The notes under the pieces are model-generated. The model ran no database searches, was not told the DNA's origin, and saw only the letters and a list, made by a program, of their open reading frames with translations. From contig CAMJQA010000014.1 in NCBI GenBank assembly GCA_946407895.1, forward strand, positions 1 through 60,903: 60,903 nucleotides of DNA, written 5' to 3'. Position 1 is the first letter of the stretch. Every line of letters begins with the position of its first letter. Source of the DNA: an uncultured Prevotellaceae bacterium (lineage in GTDB: Bacteria > Bacteroidota > Bacteroidia > Bacteroidales > Bacteroidaceae). The position numbers and the translations under genes were made by a program. This document shows, one piece after another, positions 1 to 7,577 of the stretch.

Positions 1-431
1 AGTATCAGCGGGTCAAAGCGCCACACGACACGACCTTTTCCTAATTTGTCAACAAGTTGTTTAAAGGTATCAATACGCTGCTGAAGAGCAGGCACACCTT
101 GTTCCAGTTTCTCCTTTTCGTAGTCATTCAGCGTATATTGGATGTAGCAACCGATATTCATTTCTTCGAGATAGTCAAGATGATCGAGCAAAGGACGAGG
201 ATTCTTTGACCAAAACACAATAAAGCGAGTTTCCTGATAAGACACATAACTCATAACGCCATTAAATGGATTCGTCCATGCAGAATAGCCTACCTTCAGT
301 CGATGGAAGAACCAGTCAGCATAGAAGGCTGGAATATCCGTACTTCTGCTTGCAGAGACAATGATTGGAGCCTGAGCATCAACAGTCTCGCCATTCTCTC
401 GTTGTATTTTTATCTTATGCCATTGTGCCAT
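1..431 (-). CDS. DUF1848 family protein, partial (C-terminus beyond window)
   Basis: The reverse strand reads open from an ATG at 431 to the window edge, giving 143 residues of the N-terminal part. Residues 26-40 read SASRSTDIPAFYADW, followed by FWSKNPRP, which I recognise as the conserved N-terminal block of the DUF1848 family (proteins of roughly 300 residues, function unknown, often with C-terminal cysteines). A TATCTTTG box lies 50 bp upstream of the start, and a 13-bp palindrome lies 46 bp above that box, so the gene can be transcribed on its own although two genes in the same direction precede it. The family call comes from memory of the motif. Confidence 0.8.
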   Translation of the reverse strand, partial: MAQWHKIKIQRENGETVDAQAPIIVSASRSTDIPAFYADWFFHRLKVGYSAWTNPFNGVMSYVSYQETRFIVFWSKNPRPLLDHLDYLEEMNIGCYIQYTLNDYEKEKLEQGVPALQQRIDTFKQLVDKLGKGRVVWRFDPLI

Positions 432-473
432 AAACTTTTCGTTTGAGGTATCCTTGTTTCGTATCGCTTTTTT

Positions 474-785
474 TCAGTTCACAAAGATATGAATATATTT
501 GTAATGAAATACATAATAATCAGAAAAAATATTACCACAAGTCTTGTGATTGTATTTCGTGTCCACATCTGCCCCTTCAAACACCTTCTGTCCTTGCCAA
601 ATAACCTCCACACACGTTGCCGTATAGCCCTCGCTAAACGGCACAGGAATACCTCCATGGGGATAGAACGGACTCAGTTTGACTAAGTCATCTTTCGCGC
701 TGCTAGTTACGTCTGCCAATATCGCATCCGGATACTTTTTCAATATTGTGGCAGGCTTCTTCCGTTTTGACTCAATGATAATCAT
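474..785 (-). CDS. Truncated conserved protein, DUF6939-like N-terminus
   Basis: The 103-residue frame starts with MIIIESKRKKPATILKKYPD and continues with LSPFYPHGGIPVPFSEGYTA, a strongly conserved-looking N-terminal block that I associate from memory with the DUF6939 family (about 190 residues). After about residue 79 (GADVDTKYN) the frame runs into sequence holding the 13-bp palindrome and the promoter of the next gene, and the last ~25 residues (YYVFHYKYIHIF) look like translated AT-rich non-coding DNA. I therefore read it as a gene that has lost its C-terminal half. Its ATG overlaps the stop of the upstream 136-residue gene by 4 bp (ATGA), so the two were co-translated. Confidence 0.55.
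   Translation of the reverse strand: MIIIESKRKKPATILKKYPDAILADVTSSAKDDLVKLSPFYPHGGIPVPFSEGYTATCVEVIWQGQKVFEGADVDTKYNHKTCGNIFSDYYVFHYKYIHIFVN
482..489 (-). promoter_or_regulatory. Promoter -7 box for DUF1848 gene
   Basis: TATCTTTG on the reverse strand matches the Bacteroidota -7 consensus TAnnTTTG. It lies inside the 3' end of the preceding truncated gene, which suggests that this end of the gene is no longer under coding constraint. Confidence 0.6.
536..548. promoter_or_regulatory. 13-bp palindromic operator candidate, copy A
   Basis: CACAAG-T-CTTGTG is a perfect inverted repeat with one central base. It lies exactly 46 bp upstream of the TATCTTTG box of the DUF1848 gene. Two more copies (1390-1402 and 2877-2889) occur at matching distances from other promoters. 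Confidence 0.55.
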
Positions 786-1192
786 GACTCTATCTTTTTT
801 AGAATAACCCTACGTCCACCTCTGTCAGGCCCGTCACGGCGTATAACCCCTTTCGATTGCAAAGTATTTAGGTCGCGCCGGATGGTTCTGGCATCAACTC
901 CTAATAAGGCAGCGAGTGTAGCGGACGTTTCTAGGACATTTTCTAGGACATTCCATTGACCCGTCTCTACAACTCTGTCAACGATTCGTCTCTGACGCTC
1001 AGTGAGTTGACTCGCCGAAATGTCGTCTGTGTCTCCTAGGACATTTATATGTCCTCCATTCATATTTTTTCTCTTAAACGATACTCTGACGCCGCCACAG
1101 AAATTCTCGACTTCGGGCATGGGAAGCCCTACACTCTCGAAGCCATCCCGTATTTTCTGATAGCCACACTCCTTTGGTTTCATCTTTGCCAT
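782..1192 (-). CDS. C-terminal remnant of an AlbA_2/RecG-like ATP-binding transcriptional regulator (winged helix)
   Basis: The 136-residue protein begins in the middle of a known arrangement. Residues 10-40 (GYQKIRDGFESVGLPMPEVE, then GGVRVSFKR) resemble the end of the HATPase_c_4 region of Schlafen-AlbA_2/RecG-like regulators. Residues 62-136 form a helix-turn-helix of the type that ends these proteins (LTERQRRIVDRV, then TLAALLGVDARTIRRDLNTL, with a basic wing). Full-length relatives have 400-550 residues; the upstream 250 bp encode nothing similar, so this is a truncated survivor. It keeps its own promoter (TATCTTTG at 1336-1343) and is translationally coupled to the next gene. The DNA-binding part could still work alone, for example on the palindromes nearby. 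Confidence 0.6.
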   Translation of the reverse strand: MAKMKPKECGYQKIRDGFESVGLPMPEVENFCGGVRVSFKRKNMNGGHINVLGDTDDISASQLTERQRRIVDRVVETGQWNVLENVLETSATLAALLGVDARTIRRDLNTLQSKGVIRRDGPDRGGRRVILKKIES

Positions 1193-1335
1193 ATCGTTAT
1201 AACGTTTTTGTCTCTTTTCCTATTGCTTCTTCTATATTATTGCGGCAAGTCCTTGAAAGGTCATGGGGACCTATGGTAATATTGTCGCCACCTTGTGACG
1301 TTGTATCTACTGTTCGACAACTTGGCTTTCGACCA

Positions 1336-1343
1336 CAAAGATA
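1336..1343 (-). promoter_or_regulatory. Promoter -7 box, leftward
   Basis: TATCTTTG on the reverse strand, 143 bp upstream of the start of the winged-helix remnant gene. The palindrome at 1390-1402 lies 46 bp upstream of it. Confidence 0.6.
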
Positions 1344-1389
1344 CAAACAATTTTTTAATGATGTGCATAATTGCCTAAAAAAACATTTC

Positions 1390-1402
1390 CACAAGGCTTG
1401 TA
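1390..1402. promoter_or_regulatory. 13-bp palindromic operator candidate, copy B (divergent)
   Basis: CACAAG-G-CTTGTA has one mismatch to the inverted repeat. It lies midway between two divergent -7 boxes, at 1336-1343 (reverse) and 1449-1456 (forward), with exactly 46 bp on each side. Confidence 0.6.
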
Positions 1403-1448
1403 AACCCATTTTTTTCTTAATCTCTCATGGATAATGGATTTTTATTTG

Positions 1449-1456
1449 TACCTTTG
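1449..1456 (+). promoter_or_regulatory. Promoter -7 box, rightward
   Basis: TACCTTTG matches TAnnTTTG and lies 35 bp upstream of the ATG at 1492. Confidence 0.65.
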
Positions 1457-1491
1457 TACCAACAACTCAAACATTATAGACGAACAACGAT

Positions 1492-2865
1492 ATGAATACC
1501 TGGCAAATCATACTAATAATCATAGGAATTATCTCTTGTGTGTTCTTCATCGTAGGTGCATATGAATTTTTTAAAGAATGGAAAGAGAAAGGGAAACCCA
1601 ATTGGGGAGAATTGGCATTAGCATTCTTTTTCATACCTGCACTGCTCTTTTATTTCGGAGTTGAAGCAAGCATGTATATAGCAGATGTATGGGAAGACGG
1701 GGGATTTATTCGGCATTATAGGAAAATCAGAAAACGAAAAGAGGAGAAGAAACGTGAAGAAGAAGAATATAACCGAATAAAAACGGCCTATGAAAAAGGG
1801 GAACTGCGGAGAGATGAACTTCCAAGGGCGCTTGATGGGAATAAAAAGTTTGAGGTCTATGGAAAACTGTTGGACGGGAATGAATGGCGAGATTTAGTGT
1901 ATATTGAGAACGAATACAGCACGGTGCTGAATAACTTCTTCAAGCGCCACCCGGTAATTCATCTAAAACATGACATTCGCGTGATATATCTGCCTGCGTG
2001 TGTGAAAGGACTGACAAACGAGGATGTACTCAGATATTGGAACCCTGGCTCCAAGGGAACCCTGGATGAGAATAGTGGAATAGATACGTCCTCACTATTA
2101 GATGAGTTATGTTATCCAAAGGATGCTGCAAAGCTCACGCATGGTTTGATGTCATGCTCTGGATGGAGCGAAAATCATGGAGCAAAGTACTTGCATGCCA
2201 CATATTATCCCTTAGAGGAATCTGACGATGGTAATATCTTGCAGCAGATAGGGGATATAGCGAAAGAAGCATTCCGTAAACATACATCTGGATTTTGTTG
2301 TACTGTTAAAAGACCGCCTAAAGATGCAGAGCCCACAGAAGACTATGCAGATGAACAATTCAATTGGGAAATAAGGGATTTGATAGATGAGATACGCGAA
2401 AGAGTAGAGAAATTAGAACAACGTGGTATCTCACGAAAGTTATTGATGAAACTTTTCACGGAAAAACAGGAACTTAGCCGACTTGTCATTACAAAAGATA
2501 TGCGCATTCTGCTCCCCGACTATGATAACATGGAAATAAAGATGGAACCATTAAACAAGGCTGTTTATCTGTTGTTTCTCAAGCACCCAGAGGGTATCGT
2601 TTTCAAGCATCTCACAGATTACAGAAAGGAACTGGCTGAGATTTACCAAATGATAAAGCCTATGGGACTTAACGAAAGGGTGTTGAAAAGCATTGATGAT
2701 GTTACAAATCCACTGCTAAACTCTATCAATGAGAAATGTGCTCGCATACGAGGTTCCTTCGTGTCACAATTTGACGAGAATCTGGCGGAGCACTATTATA
2801 TATATGGCACTAGAGGTGAGCCTAAGAAGATTGATTTGCCCCGCAACTTATTGGTTTGGGAATAA
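1492..2865 (+). CDS. Conserved uncharacterised membrane-anchored protein
   Basis: The protein has 457 residues. Two hydrophobic segments lie at about residues 5-27 and 40-65, followed by a highly charged stretch (residues 77-105, many K/R/E) that looks like a helical linker. The rest is soluble. From residue 335 on, the sequence (ITKDMRILLPDYDNMEI, then MEPLNKAVYLLFLKHPEGI, NEKCARIR, HYYIYGTRGEPKKIDLP) looks like a recurring Bacteroidales block that I have seen only as hypothetical proteins. I assign no function. It has its own promoter with the palindromic site upstream, and shares that site with the divergent gene pair to the left. Confidence 0.75.
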   Translation: MNTWQIILIIIGIISCVFFIVGAYEFFKEWKEKGKPNWGELALAFFFIPALLFYFGVEASMYIADVWEDGGFIRHYRKIRKRKEEKKREEEEYNRIKTAYEKGELRRDELPRALDGNKKFEVYGKLLDGNEWRDLVYIENEYSTVLNNFFKRHPVIHLKHDIRVIYLPACVKGLTNEDVLRYWNPGSKGTLDENSGIDTSSLLDELCYPKDAAKLTHGLMSCSGWSENHGAKYLHATYYPLEESDDGNILQQIGDIAKEAFRKHTSGFCCTVKRPPKDAEPTEDYADEQFNWEIRDLIDEIRERVEKLEQRGISRKLLMKLFTEKQELSRLVITKDMRILLPDYDNMEIKMEPLNKAVYLLFLKHPEGIVFKHLTDYRKELAEIYQMIKPMGLNERVLKSIDDVTNPLLNSINEKCARIRGSFVSQFDENLAEHYYIYGTRGEPKKIDLPRNLLVWE

Positions 2866-2876
2866 ATTTTCATTTC

Positions 2877-2889
2877 CACAAGGCTTGTG
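2877..2889. promoter_or_regulatory. 13-bp palindromic operator candidate, copy C
   Basis: CACAAG-G-CTTGTG is a perfect inverted repeat starting 12 bp after the preceding stop codon. It lies 35 bp upstream of the TACCTTTG box at 2925-2932, i.e. 11 bp (one helical turn) closer than the other copies. Confidence 0.55.
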
Positions 2890-2924
2890 AAGACTTTTTC
2901 CTTGTGAGGGCCGCGAAGAATTAA

Positions 2925-2932
2925 TACCTTTG
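2925..2932 (+). promoter_or_regulatory. Promoter -7 box
   Basis: TACCTTTG, 77 bp upstream of the ATG at 3010. Confidence 0.65.
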
Positions 2933-3009
2933 CAGCCGACAACACGCAGAACAAACAAGTACGCGTCTTGCCTATTTAATTATTGTTAAACAAATTAATA
3001 TCAATTCGT

Positions 3010-3228
3010 ATGAAACTCAACCGTTATGTTGCTTTGTTTTTAACCCTTTTACTTGACGCATTCCTGTTTGGATTGGGTACTCTCATTATAGCTGCTGCCG
3101 ACACAGGCGGAGCGTTCATATTCTTCATCGAATGGACTGTCATAATTGCAGCTCACAAGCTTGTCTATCGAGTTCTTACTGGCGAAGACACTGATGAGAC
3201 AGAGGAAGAACAGGGAACAGATGACTAA
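3010..3228 (+). CDS. Small two-helix membrane protein
   Basis: The protein has 72 residues, with two hydrophobic segments (about residues 6-28 and 33-53) and an acidic tail (DTDETEEEQGTDD). An upstream in-frame TTG at 2983 exists, but the ATG at 3010 gives a normal short N-terminus (MKLNRY) before the first helix. The downstream gene overlaps its end by 8 bp, so the two are co-translated. No family recognised. The position under copy C of the palindrome suggests control together with the neighbours. Confidence 0.6.
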   Translation: MKLNRYVALFLTLLLDAFLFGLGTLIIAAADTGGAFIFFIEWTVIIAAHKLVYRVLTGEDTDETEEEQGTDD

Positions 3229-4237
3229 GGACTATTTCTTGAACTCAATCCACACAAATCATGATATGGAAAACTTTAATACAAGAAGGCATAATACGCC
3301 AATTTCAAAGTTGATAAGAGACTTCACCAACAAAGACAGTGGCAAGGTCTGTGAATCGCGTAAGGATATACAAATACGATTCAATTATCTGGACTGGAAA
3401 GATCAGAAGAAAATTCTTTCTGCATTCCTGGAATCGGGCAAGACGGACAGGCAATGGGCATATTCGAAGCTGGTTTATTACTGGGATAAAAGTTTTGAGC
3501 ACCGAGTAAAGGAATTATGGGAGAAGCATCACGAATACAGATGCTCGTGGCCTGTAATCCGCTACTTCCCTGAGAAGTACATATTACAGCACATGGAGGA
3601 GTTCACGGTAGAAAAGGATTATTACTATATCTGTCTGAGACTTACCGGCAAGAAGGGTTTTCACATAGAGAAAGATAAACTTACGCCAGCAGACTATTTG
3701 TCGGTTTTGTATCAATCAGGTGGGACCATTTCAGAAGAAGAGGCCAAAGACATCCTTTTCAGCATCGTACATAGGTATTGTGTCGAAGGAAATGATATTC
3801 CCAAGAGGGTACTTGACAGTAGTGCTTACACGAGTCTGGGACGTATTATATTCAGCCCTATGATGTTTAAGGATGCAACTCGCGCACATAATTATCTGCG
3901 AGAACTTAACTGGAGAGCCGCTTACTGGTTTGAGAAATGGGATGAAGATGTTCAAACTGCCATATCCGGGAGTCCCGAATACAAAGCCGTAATTGAAGAT
4001 CTTTCAGGCTCATATCGTTCTATCGTAAAACGCATAAGGATAGCATACAAGTATTCTTATTTGGCATTGGACGAGAAGTACAAACAGCCATCTGACCCAG
4101 ATTTCAAGTCCATTTTGCTTCCTCAGAAAGGAAATGAGGAAGAACTATCCTGTGAATCCGTGAAATCAATCATGTCGGAACTAGACAAATCAGGCATTGC
4201 ATTTAACTTGTATGATCCTGACAACCCCCCTTTTTGA
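3221..4237 (+). CDS. Uncharacterised soluble protein
   Basis: The protein has 338 residues from the ATG at 3221, which overlaps the preceding gene by 8 bp (translational coupling); an open frame continues upstream, but that part lies over the membrane-protein gene and is unlikely to be used. An alternative start is MENFN, about 14 codons later. There is no signal peptide or membrane segment. The composition is rich in aromatic and charged residues and probably mostly helical (RFNYLDWKDQKKILSAFLES; SYRSIVKRIRIAYKYSYLAL). I recognise no domain. It forms a two-gene unit with the small membrane protein. Confidence 0.7.
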   Translation: MTKDYFLNSIHTNHDMENFNTRRHNTPISKLIRDFTNKDSGKVCESRKDIQIRFNYLDWKDQKKILSAFLESGKTDRQWAYSKLVYYWDKSFEHRVKELWEKHHEYRCSWPVIRYFPEKYILQHMEEFTVEKDYYYICLRLTGKKGFHIEKDKLTPADYLSVLYQSGGTISEEEAKDILFSIVHRYCVEGNDIPKRVLDSSAYTSLGRIIFSPMMFKDATRAHNYLRELNWRAAYWFEKWDEDVQTAISGSPEYKAVIEDLSGSYRSIVKRIRIAYKYSYLALDEKYKQPSDPDFKSILLPQKGNEEELSCESVKSIMSELDKSGIAFNLYDPDNPPF

Positions 4238-4313
4238 AAGGAGGTGGAGGAACTGAAAAGAAGCACTCAATGTTTGTGAATCTTTGGAACCTGGTTGTCA
4301 TACTTCTTTTCTG

Positions 4314-4421
4314 ATGACCAGTGGACGGTGCAAAGATAGGAAGATTTTCTGATAGTGCAAAGGAATAGAGAAGAAAAAATTTCAATCAATGTATGAAACC
4401 ATTAACTGATTGTACGAAGTG
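4314..4421. repeat. ~107-bp direct repeat, copy 1, with an orphan leftward promoter
   Basis: From TGACCAGTGGACGGTGCAAAG to GTACGAAGTGG this stretch matches 5211-5319 with about 90% identity by eye. On the reverse strand it carries TATCTTTG (4338-4331), but no gene follows leftward: the gene there is convergent. It lies downstream of the kinase-like gene, while copy 2 is that gene's promoter region, which suggests a duplicated promoter whose own gene has been lost. The other bases of the gap 4238-4465 show only a weak C-rich/G-rich hairpin just after the stop at 4237. Confidence 0.75.
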
Positions 4422-4465
4422 GAACTTTCTATACATGTCCCCCTGAAGCGGATTTTATAATCACA

Positions 4466-5110
4466 TTATTCGTTTCTTGCTATTTCAGCATCAACGATAT
4501 ACAGATCACCATCTTTATCTTTAAGCACGTTTCTTGGGACTAAATCCCATACTTGAAAATCTTTATTGGAATATCGCCCCTCATCATTCTGTTTCTCAAA
4601 TCCTAAAGCCGCCATATATGTATCTATTTCTATGCGAGTAGCAGGTACTGCATCTTTAACCAGATGCTGTTTCAATACTGGCATTACAGAACGTCCTTCG
4701 AAGCCGGTAAAAGCATGTATCGTATAGGATGTATCGTAGAAAAGATTATTATGCCAAGTAAGTCTTTCAAGGAAATGCAAGATACTGCCATTTACATTCA
4801 GCAAATTATTTACTTTGTAGATGATATCATTGGAGACATAAGTGTCGTTTTCGTTACCGCATGGTCCTGGCACTCCAAGTTCGAAAACATTACTCATGGG
4901 AAGCCACATGCCATTATTTTTGGCATACTGCTCTGCGACCCGTCGCTCAATCTCTAATTGGCTTACATGGCTTTTGCCAACTCGAAGTTCCGCTTCATAT
5001 ACTTGGCAGCATCTACGGAGTTCATCGGCGATTTCATTGATTCTGCGATTTTCCTGAGTTTCCTCTCCACCGCCTCCTTGTGAAACTGATTTAGATATGT
5101 CATAATACAT
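4466..5110 (-). CDS. Polyvalent-protein-type kinase-like protein
   Basis: The frame has 214 residues. Residues 68-100 (NGMWLPMSNVFELGVPGPCG, then NENDTYVSNDIIYKVNN) resemble the N-lobe of the serine/threonine/tyrosine kinase-like domain of mobile-element polyvalent proteins, with K96 as the likely ATP-binding lysine. Near the C-terminus, VWDLVPRNVLKDKDGDLYIVDAEI matches its catalytic segment (D..N....D). Phage and conjugative polyvalent proteins carry this domain inside much larger proteins; here it stands alone. The true start is uncertain because a different open frame (4963-5103) overlaps the first 50 codons. The promoter TAACTTTG (5234-5227) lies in the right copy of the flanking direct repeat. 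Confidence 0.6.
   Translation of the reverse strand: MYYDISKSVSQGGGGEETQENRRINEIADELRRCCQVYEAELRVGKSHVSQLEIERRVAEQYAKNNGMWLPMSNVFELGVPGPCGNENDTYVSNDIIYKVNNLLNVNGSILHFLERLTWHNNLFYDTSYTIHAFTGFEGRSVMPVLKQHLVKDAVPATRIEIDTYMAALGFEKQNDEGRYSNKDFQVWDLVPRNVLKDKDGDLYIVDAEIARNE
4963..5103 (-). other. Alternative 46-codon ORF overlapping the start of the kinase-like gene
   Basis: In a second reverse frame, an ATG at 5103 opens a 46-codon ORF (MTYLNQFHKEAVERKLRKIA and onward, ending ELAKAM). Its composition, an amphipathic and basic helix, looks at least as protein-like as the glycine-rich first residues of the kinase frame. It could be a short upstream gene, the real N-terminus before a frameshift, or chance. 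Confidence 0.3.
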
Positions 5111-5210
5111 GTACTAATGCTTTTTAATGTATTTTTATCCGCCTAACCTTGGTCCCAAAGGGCTTTCAGCGTCAATATGGGCGTCATTTATGACTAAAAT
5201 CCACCCAAAA

Positions 5211-5319
5211 TGACAAGTGGACGGTGCAAAGTTAAGAAGATTTTTTAATAGTGCAAAGGAATAGGGAAGAAAAAAAACGAATCAATGTATGAAACCATTA
5301 ACTGAGTGTACGAAGTGGG
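5211..5319. repeat. ~107-bp direct repeat, copy 2
   Basis: Second copy of the repeat at 4314-4421. It contains the leftward promoter of the kinase-like gene (TAACTTTG at 5227-5234). With copy 1 it brackets an 0.8-kb segment holding that gene. Recombination between the copies would delete the gene and leave one promoter. Confidence 0.75.
5227..5234 (-). promoter_or_regulatory. Promoter -7 box for kinase-like gene
   Basis: TAACTTTG on the reverse strand, about 115 bp upstream of the 5110 start. Confidence 0.55.
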
Positions 5320-5414
5320 AGTGGATGAGGGATGAAGTCTGAGGGCTGAAGGATGAGTGATGCGTTAGTGAGAAGTAATAGGGTCGCATTGCTCAAAGTC
5401 CTGAGTAAGCGAGA

Positions 5415-5700
5415 GCAGTCAACTTGGGTTGGAGTCAGACTCAAATGGGCAACATACCAGACTCAAATGGGAAAACGGCTCGACTCAATTGGGAAAACCA
5501 CCCGGTTCAATTGGGATGTTGCCTCGAGCCACATGATCACGTGCCTCGGGGCACATGATCGTGCGCCCCAGGCCACATTGTCGCGTGCCCCGGGGCACAG
5601 CCAAAGGTAAAGTTAAGCGGTTGAGTTGGGCAATTCAAACGTTTGAATTGATGGATTCATACGGTTGAATTGGACAAGTCATGCGGGTACCTGAAATATG
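5415..5700. repeat. 22-bp-period degenerate tandem array (13 units)
   Basis: Thirteen consecutive units of exactly 22 bp fill the space between a GATGA-rich stretch and the eda stop codon. Units starting at 5437, 5459, 5481 and 5503 share a (A/T)CTCAAnTGGG or GTTCAATTGGG core. Units at 5525, 5547 and 5569 share GCCACATGAT/GCACATGAT then CGTGCCC. Units at 5613, 5635 and 5657 share CGGTTGAnTTGG. Neighbouring units are more alike than distant ones, while the length never changes. No coding frame is convincing here. The rest of the 5111-5700 gap holds the promoter/repeat copy described separately and nothing else I can name. Confidence 0.7.
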
Positions 5701-6369
5701 CTATGCTTTTGCCTGCCGGATGTATGACAGCGATTCGCGGCACTTCTCGGTGACGTAGGTCCAGTCGCAGGCTTCTACACGGTCCTTGGGGAAGAGCTTG
5801 CTGCCCATGCCCACACAGAATACACCAGACTTAACCCAGGCGGAAAGGTTCTCCTGAGTGGGCGACACACCACCCGTTACCATAATCTTGCTCCAGGGAC
5901 AGGGAGCCATGATACCCTTTACGAAGGCTGGACCATAGACGTCGCCGGGGAATAGCTTGGTCAGGTCGCACCCCAACTCCTGTGCCTTGCCTATCTCGCT
6001 GACCGTACCGCAACCGGGGCAATATGGCACAAGCCTGCGGTTACAGACTACGGCAATCTCGGGATTGAAGAGGGGACCTACGACGAAGCAGGCACCCAAC
6101 TGTATGTAAAGCGCTGCCGTGGGAGCATCGACTATGGAGCCCACGCCGAGGGCCAGGTCGGGACACTCTTGTGCCACATATTTTGCCAGTTCGCCAAAGA
6201 CTTCGTGAGCAAACTCACCGCGGTTTGTGAACTCGAAGGCTCGTACGCCACCTTCGTAACAGGCCTTGATGACATGCTTTGCCACCTGGGCATCTTTGTG
6301 GTAGAATACGGGAACCATGCCCGTCTGGCCTATCTTGCTGATGACTGCTACCTTATCGAATCTTGCCAT
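5701..6369 (-). CDS. eda: KDPG/KHG aldolase (2-dehydro-3-deoxy-phosphogluconate aldolase)
   Basis: The enzyme cleaves 2-keto-3-deoxy-6-phosphogluconate to pyruvate and glyceraldehyde-3-phosphate in the cytoplasm. The protein has 222 residues, close to the family length. The Schiff-base lysine is K138 in TKLFPGD, the general-acid glutamate is E46 in AFEFTNRG, and the phosphate-binding glycines are in MVTGGV (163-168) and VGMGS. It is 17 bp downstream of the KDG kinase gene and clearly in its operon, so it acts on the kinase product. The pair is typical of uronate (pectin or alginate) breakdown. Confidence 0.93.
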   Translation of the reverse strand: MARFDKVAVISKIGQTGMVPVFYHKDAQVAKHVIKACYEGGVRAFEFTNRGEFAHEVFGELAKYVAQECPDLALGVGSIVDAPTAALYIQLGACFVVGPLFNPEIAVVCNRRLVPYCPGCGTVSEIGKAQELGCDLTKLFPGDVYGPAFVKGIMAPCPWSKIMVTGGVSPTQENLSAWVKSGVFCVGMGSKLFPKDRVEACDWTYVTEKCRESLSYIRQAKA

Positions 6370-6386
6370 AGAAATATATGTTTTAG

Positions 6387-7412
6387 TTATCTCTCTACCC
6401 TACCGTTGCCACTGCCCTTCATGAGGGACATCACCTCTGCTTCCGATACCAGGTTCACATCACCGGGGATGGTATGCTTGAGGGCGCTGGCTGCCACAGC
6501 GAACTCGAGGGAGTCGGCCGGCGTCATGCCACTGACCAGGCCATGTATGAGGCCACCGGAGAAGGAATCGCCACCACCCACACGGTCTGTGATGGGCAGT
6601 ATGTCATAACGGCGGCTTACGAAGAACTCGTTGCCGTCATAGAGCATGGCCTTCCACCCGTTATGGGAAGCGCTGAAACTCTCGCGCAGGGTGCTGACGA
6701 CATAGCGGAAGCCAAAGGTCTCCATCATGCCACGGAAGATGGCCTTGTAGCCCTCGGTACCCGTCTGGCCGTTCTCCACATCAGCATTGGGCCGGAAACC
6801 GAGGCATAACTCTGCATCCTCCTCGTTACCGATGCATACATCCACGTATTCCATGAGCGGACGCATTATGGATTGAGCCTTCTCGGGAGTCCACAGTTTC
6901 TTGCGGTAGTTCAGGTCGCAGCTCACGGTAACGCCTGCCTTTCGGGCGGCCTGGCATGCTGCACGGAGGCACTCGGCACTCTGGTCGCTGATGGCTGGTG
7001 TGATACCGCTCCAGTGGAACCAGGCAGCGCCCTGGAATATGGTGTCGAAGTCGAAGTCCTCGGGCGTAGCCATGCTGATGCTGCTGCCGGCACGGTCGTA
7101 GATGACCTTGCTGGGACGCATGCTGGCTCCCGTCTCCAGATAATAGATGCCCAAGCGGTCACCACCACGCACCACATAGTCGGTGTGTACGCCATAGCGA
7201 CGCAGGCTGTTGAGGGCGGCCTGGCCTATCTCATGTGCAGGCACCTTGCTGACAAAGTAGGCTTCATGCCCGTAGTTAGCCAGGCTGACGGCCACATTGG
7301 CCTCGCCGCCGCCATAGTTGACATCGAACTCGTCGCTCTGCACAAAGCGCTTTCCCTGGGGACTTGACAGGCGCAACATTATCTCGCCCATCGTTACAAT
7401 CTTATTCTTCAT
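6387..7412 (-). CDS. kdgK: 2-keto-3-deoxygluconate kinase (PfkB family)
   Basis: The enzyme phosphorylates 2-keto-3-deoxygluconate with ATP to give KDPG, the substrate of the next gene's aldolase. The 341-residue protein shows the PfkB features: an N-terminal [13 protein letters not shown] substrate-binding block (residues 33-45) and the C-terminal signature GGGDSFSGG (279-287) with D282 as catalytic base. Bacteroidales 'sugar kinase' genes placed beside eda normally have this activity. A TAACTTTG promoter lies about 40 bp upstream, divergent from the antiporter gene. Confidence 0.88.
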   Translation of the reverse strand: MKNKIVTMGEIMLRLSSPQGKRFVQSDEFDVNYGGGEANVAVSLANYGHEAYFVSKVPAHEIGQAALNSLRRYGVHTDYVVRGGDRLGIYYLETGASMRPSKVIYDRAGSSISMATPEDFDFDTIFQGAAWFHWSGITPAISDQSAECLRAACQAARKAGVTVSCDLNYRKKLWTPEKAQSIMRPLMEYVDVCIGNEEDAELCLGFRPNADVENGQTGTEGYKAIFRGMMETFGFRYVVSTLRESFSASHNGWKAMLYDGNEFFVSRRYDILPITDRVGGGDSFSGGLIHGLVSGMTPADSLEFAVAASALKHTIPGDVNLVSEAEVMSLMKGSGNGRVER

Positions 7413-7450
7413 CGAATTCTTGTTGTATTATCATTTCTTACTTTCGGCCG

Positions 7451-7458
7451 CAAAGTTA
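7451..7458 (-). promoter_or_regulatory. Promoter -7 box for kdgK-eda
   Basis: TAACTTTG on the reverse strand, 38 bp upstream of the kdgK start. Confidence 0.6.
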
Positions 7459-7577
7459 ATGCTTTTTCTGTAAAAAAAGTACAAGTATCGGCAAAAATAT
7501 GGCAAAGATTGTGAAAGTTGAAAAGTTTTTATCCTTTTTGTCTTCATTATTTCCCCAAAAAGATATACCTTCGCGGC

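Noticed and set aside
3151..3162. Further copy of the CACAAG/CTTGT palindrome
   Set aside because: CACAAGCTTGTC lacks the central base and one arm base, lies within a coding region, and has no promoter at 35 or 46 bp.
5415..5700. Possible CRISPR array
   Set aside because: The units are contiguous 22-bp repeats with drifting sequence and no constant repeat/unique spacer alternation; no cas genes are present in the window.
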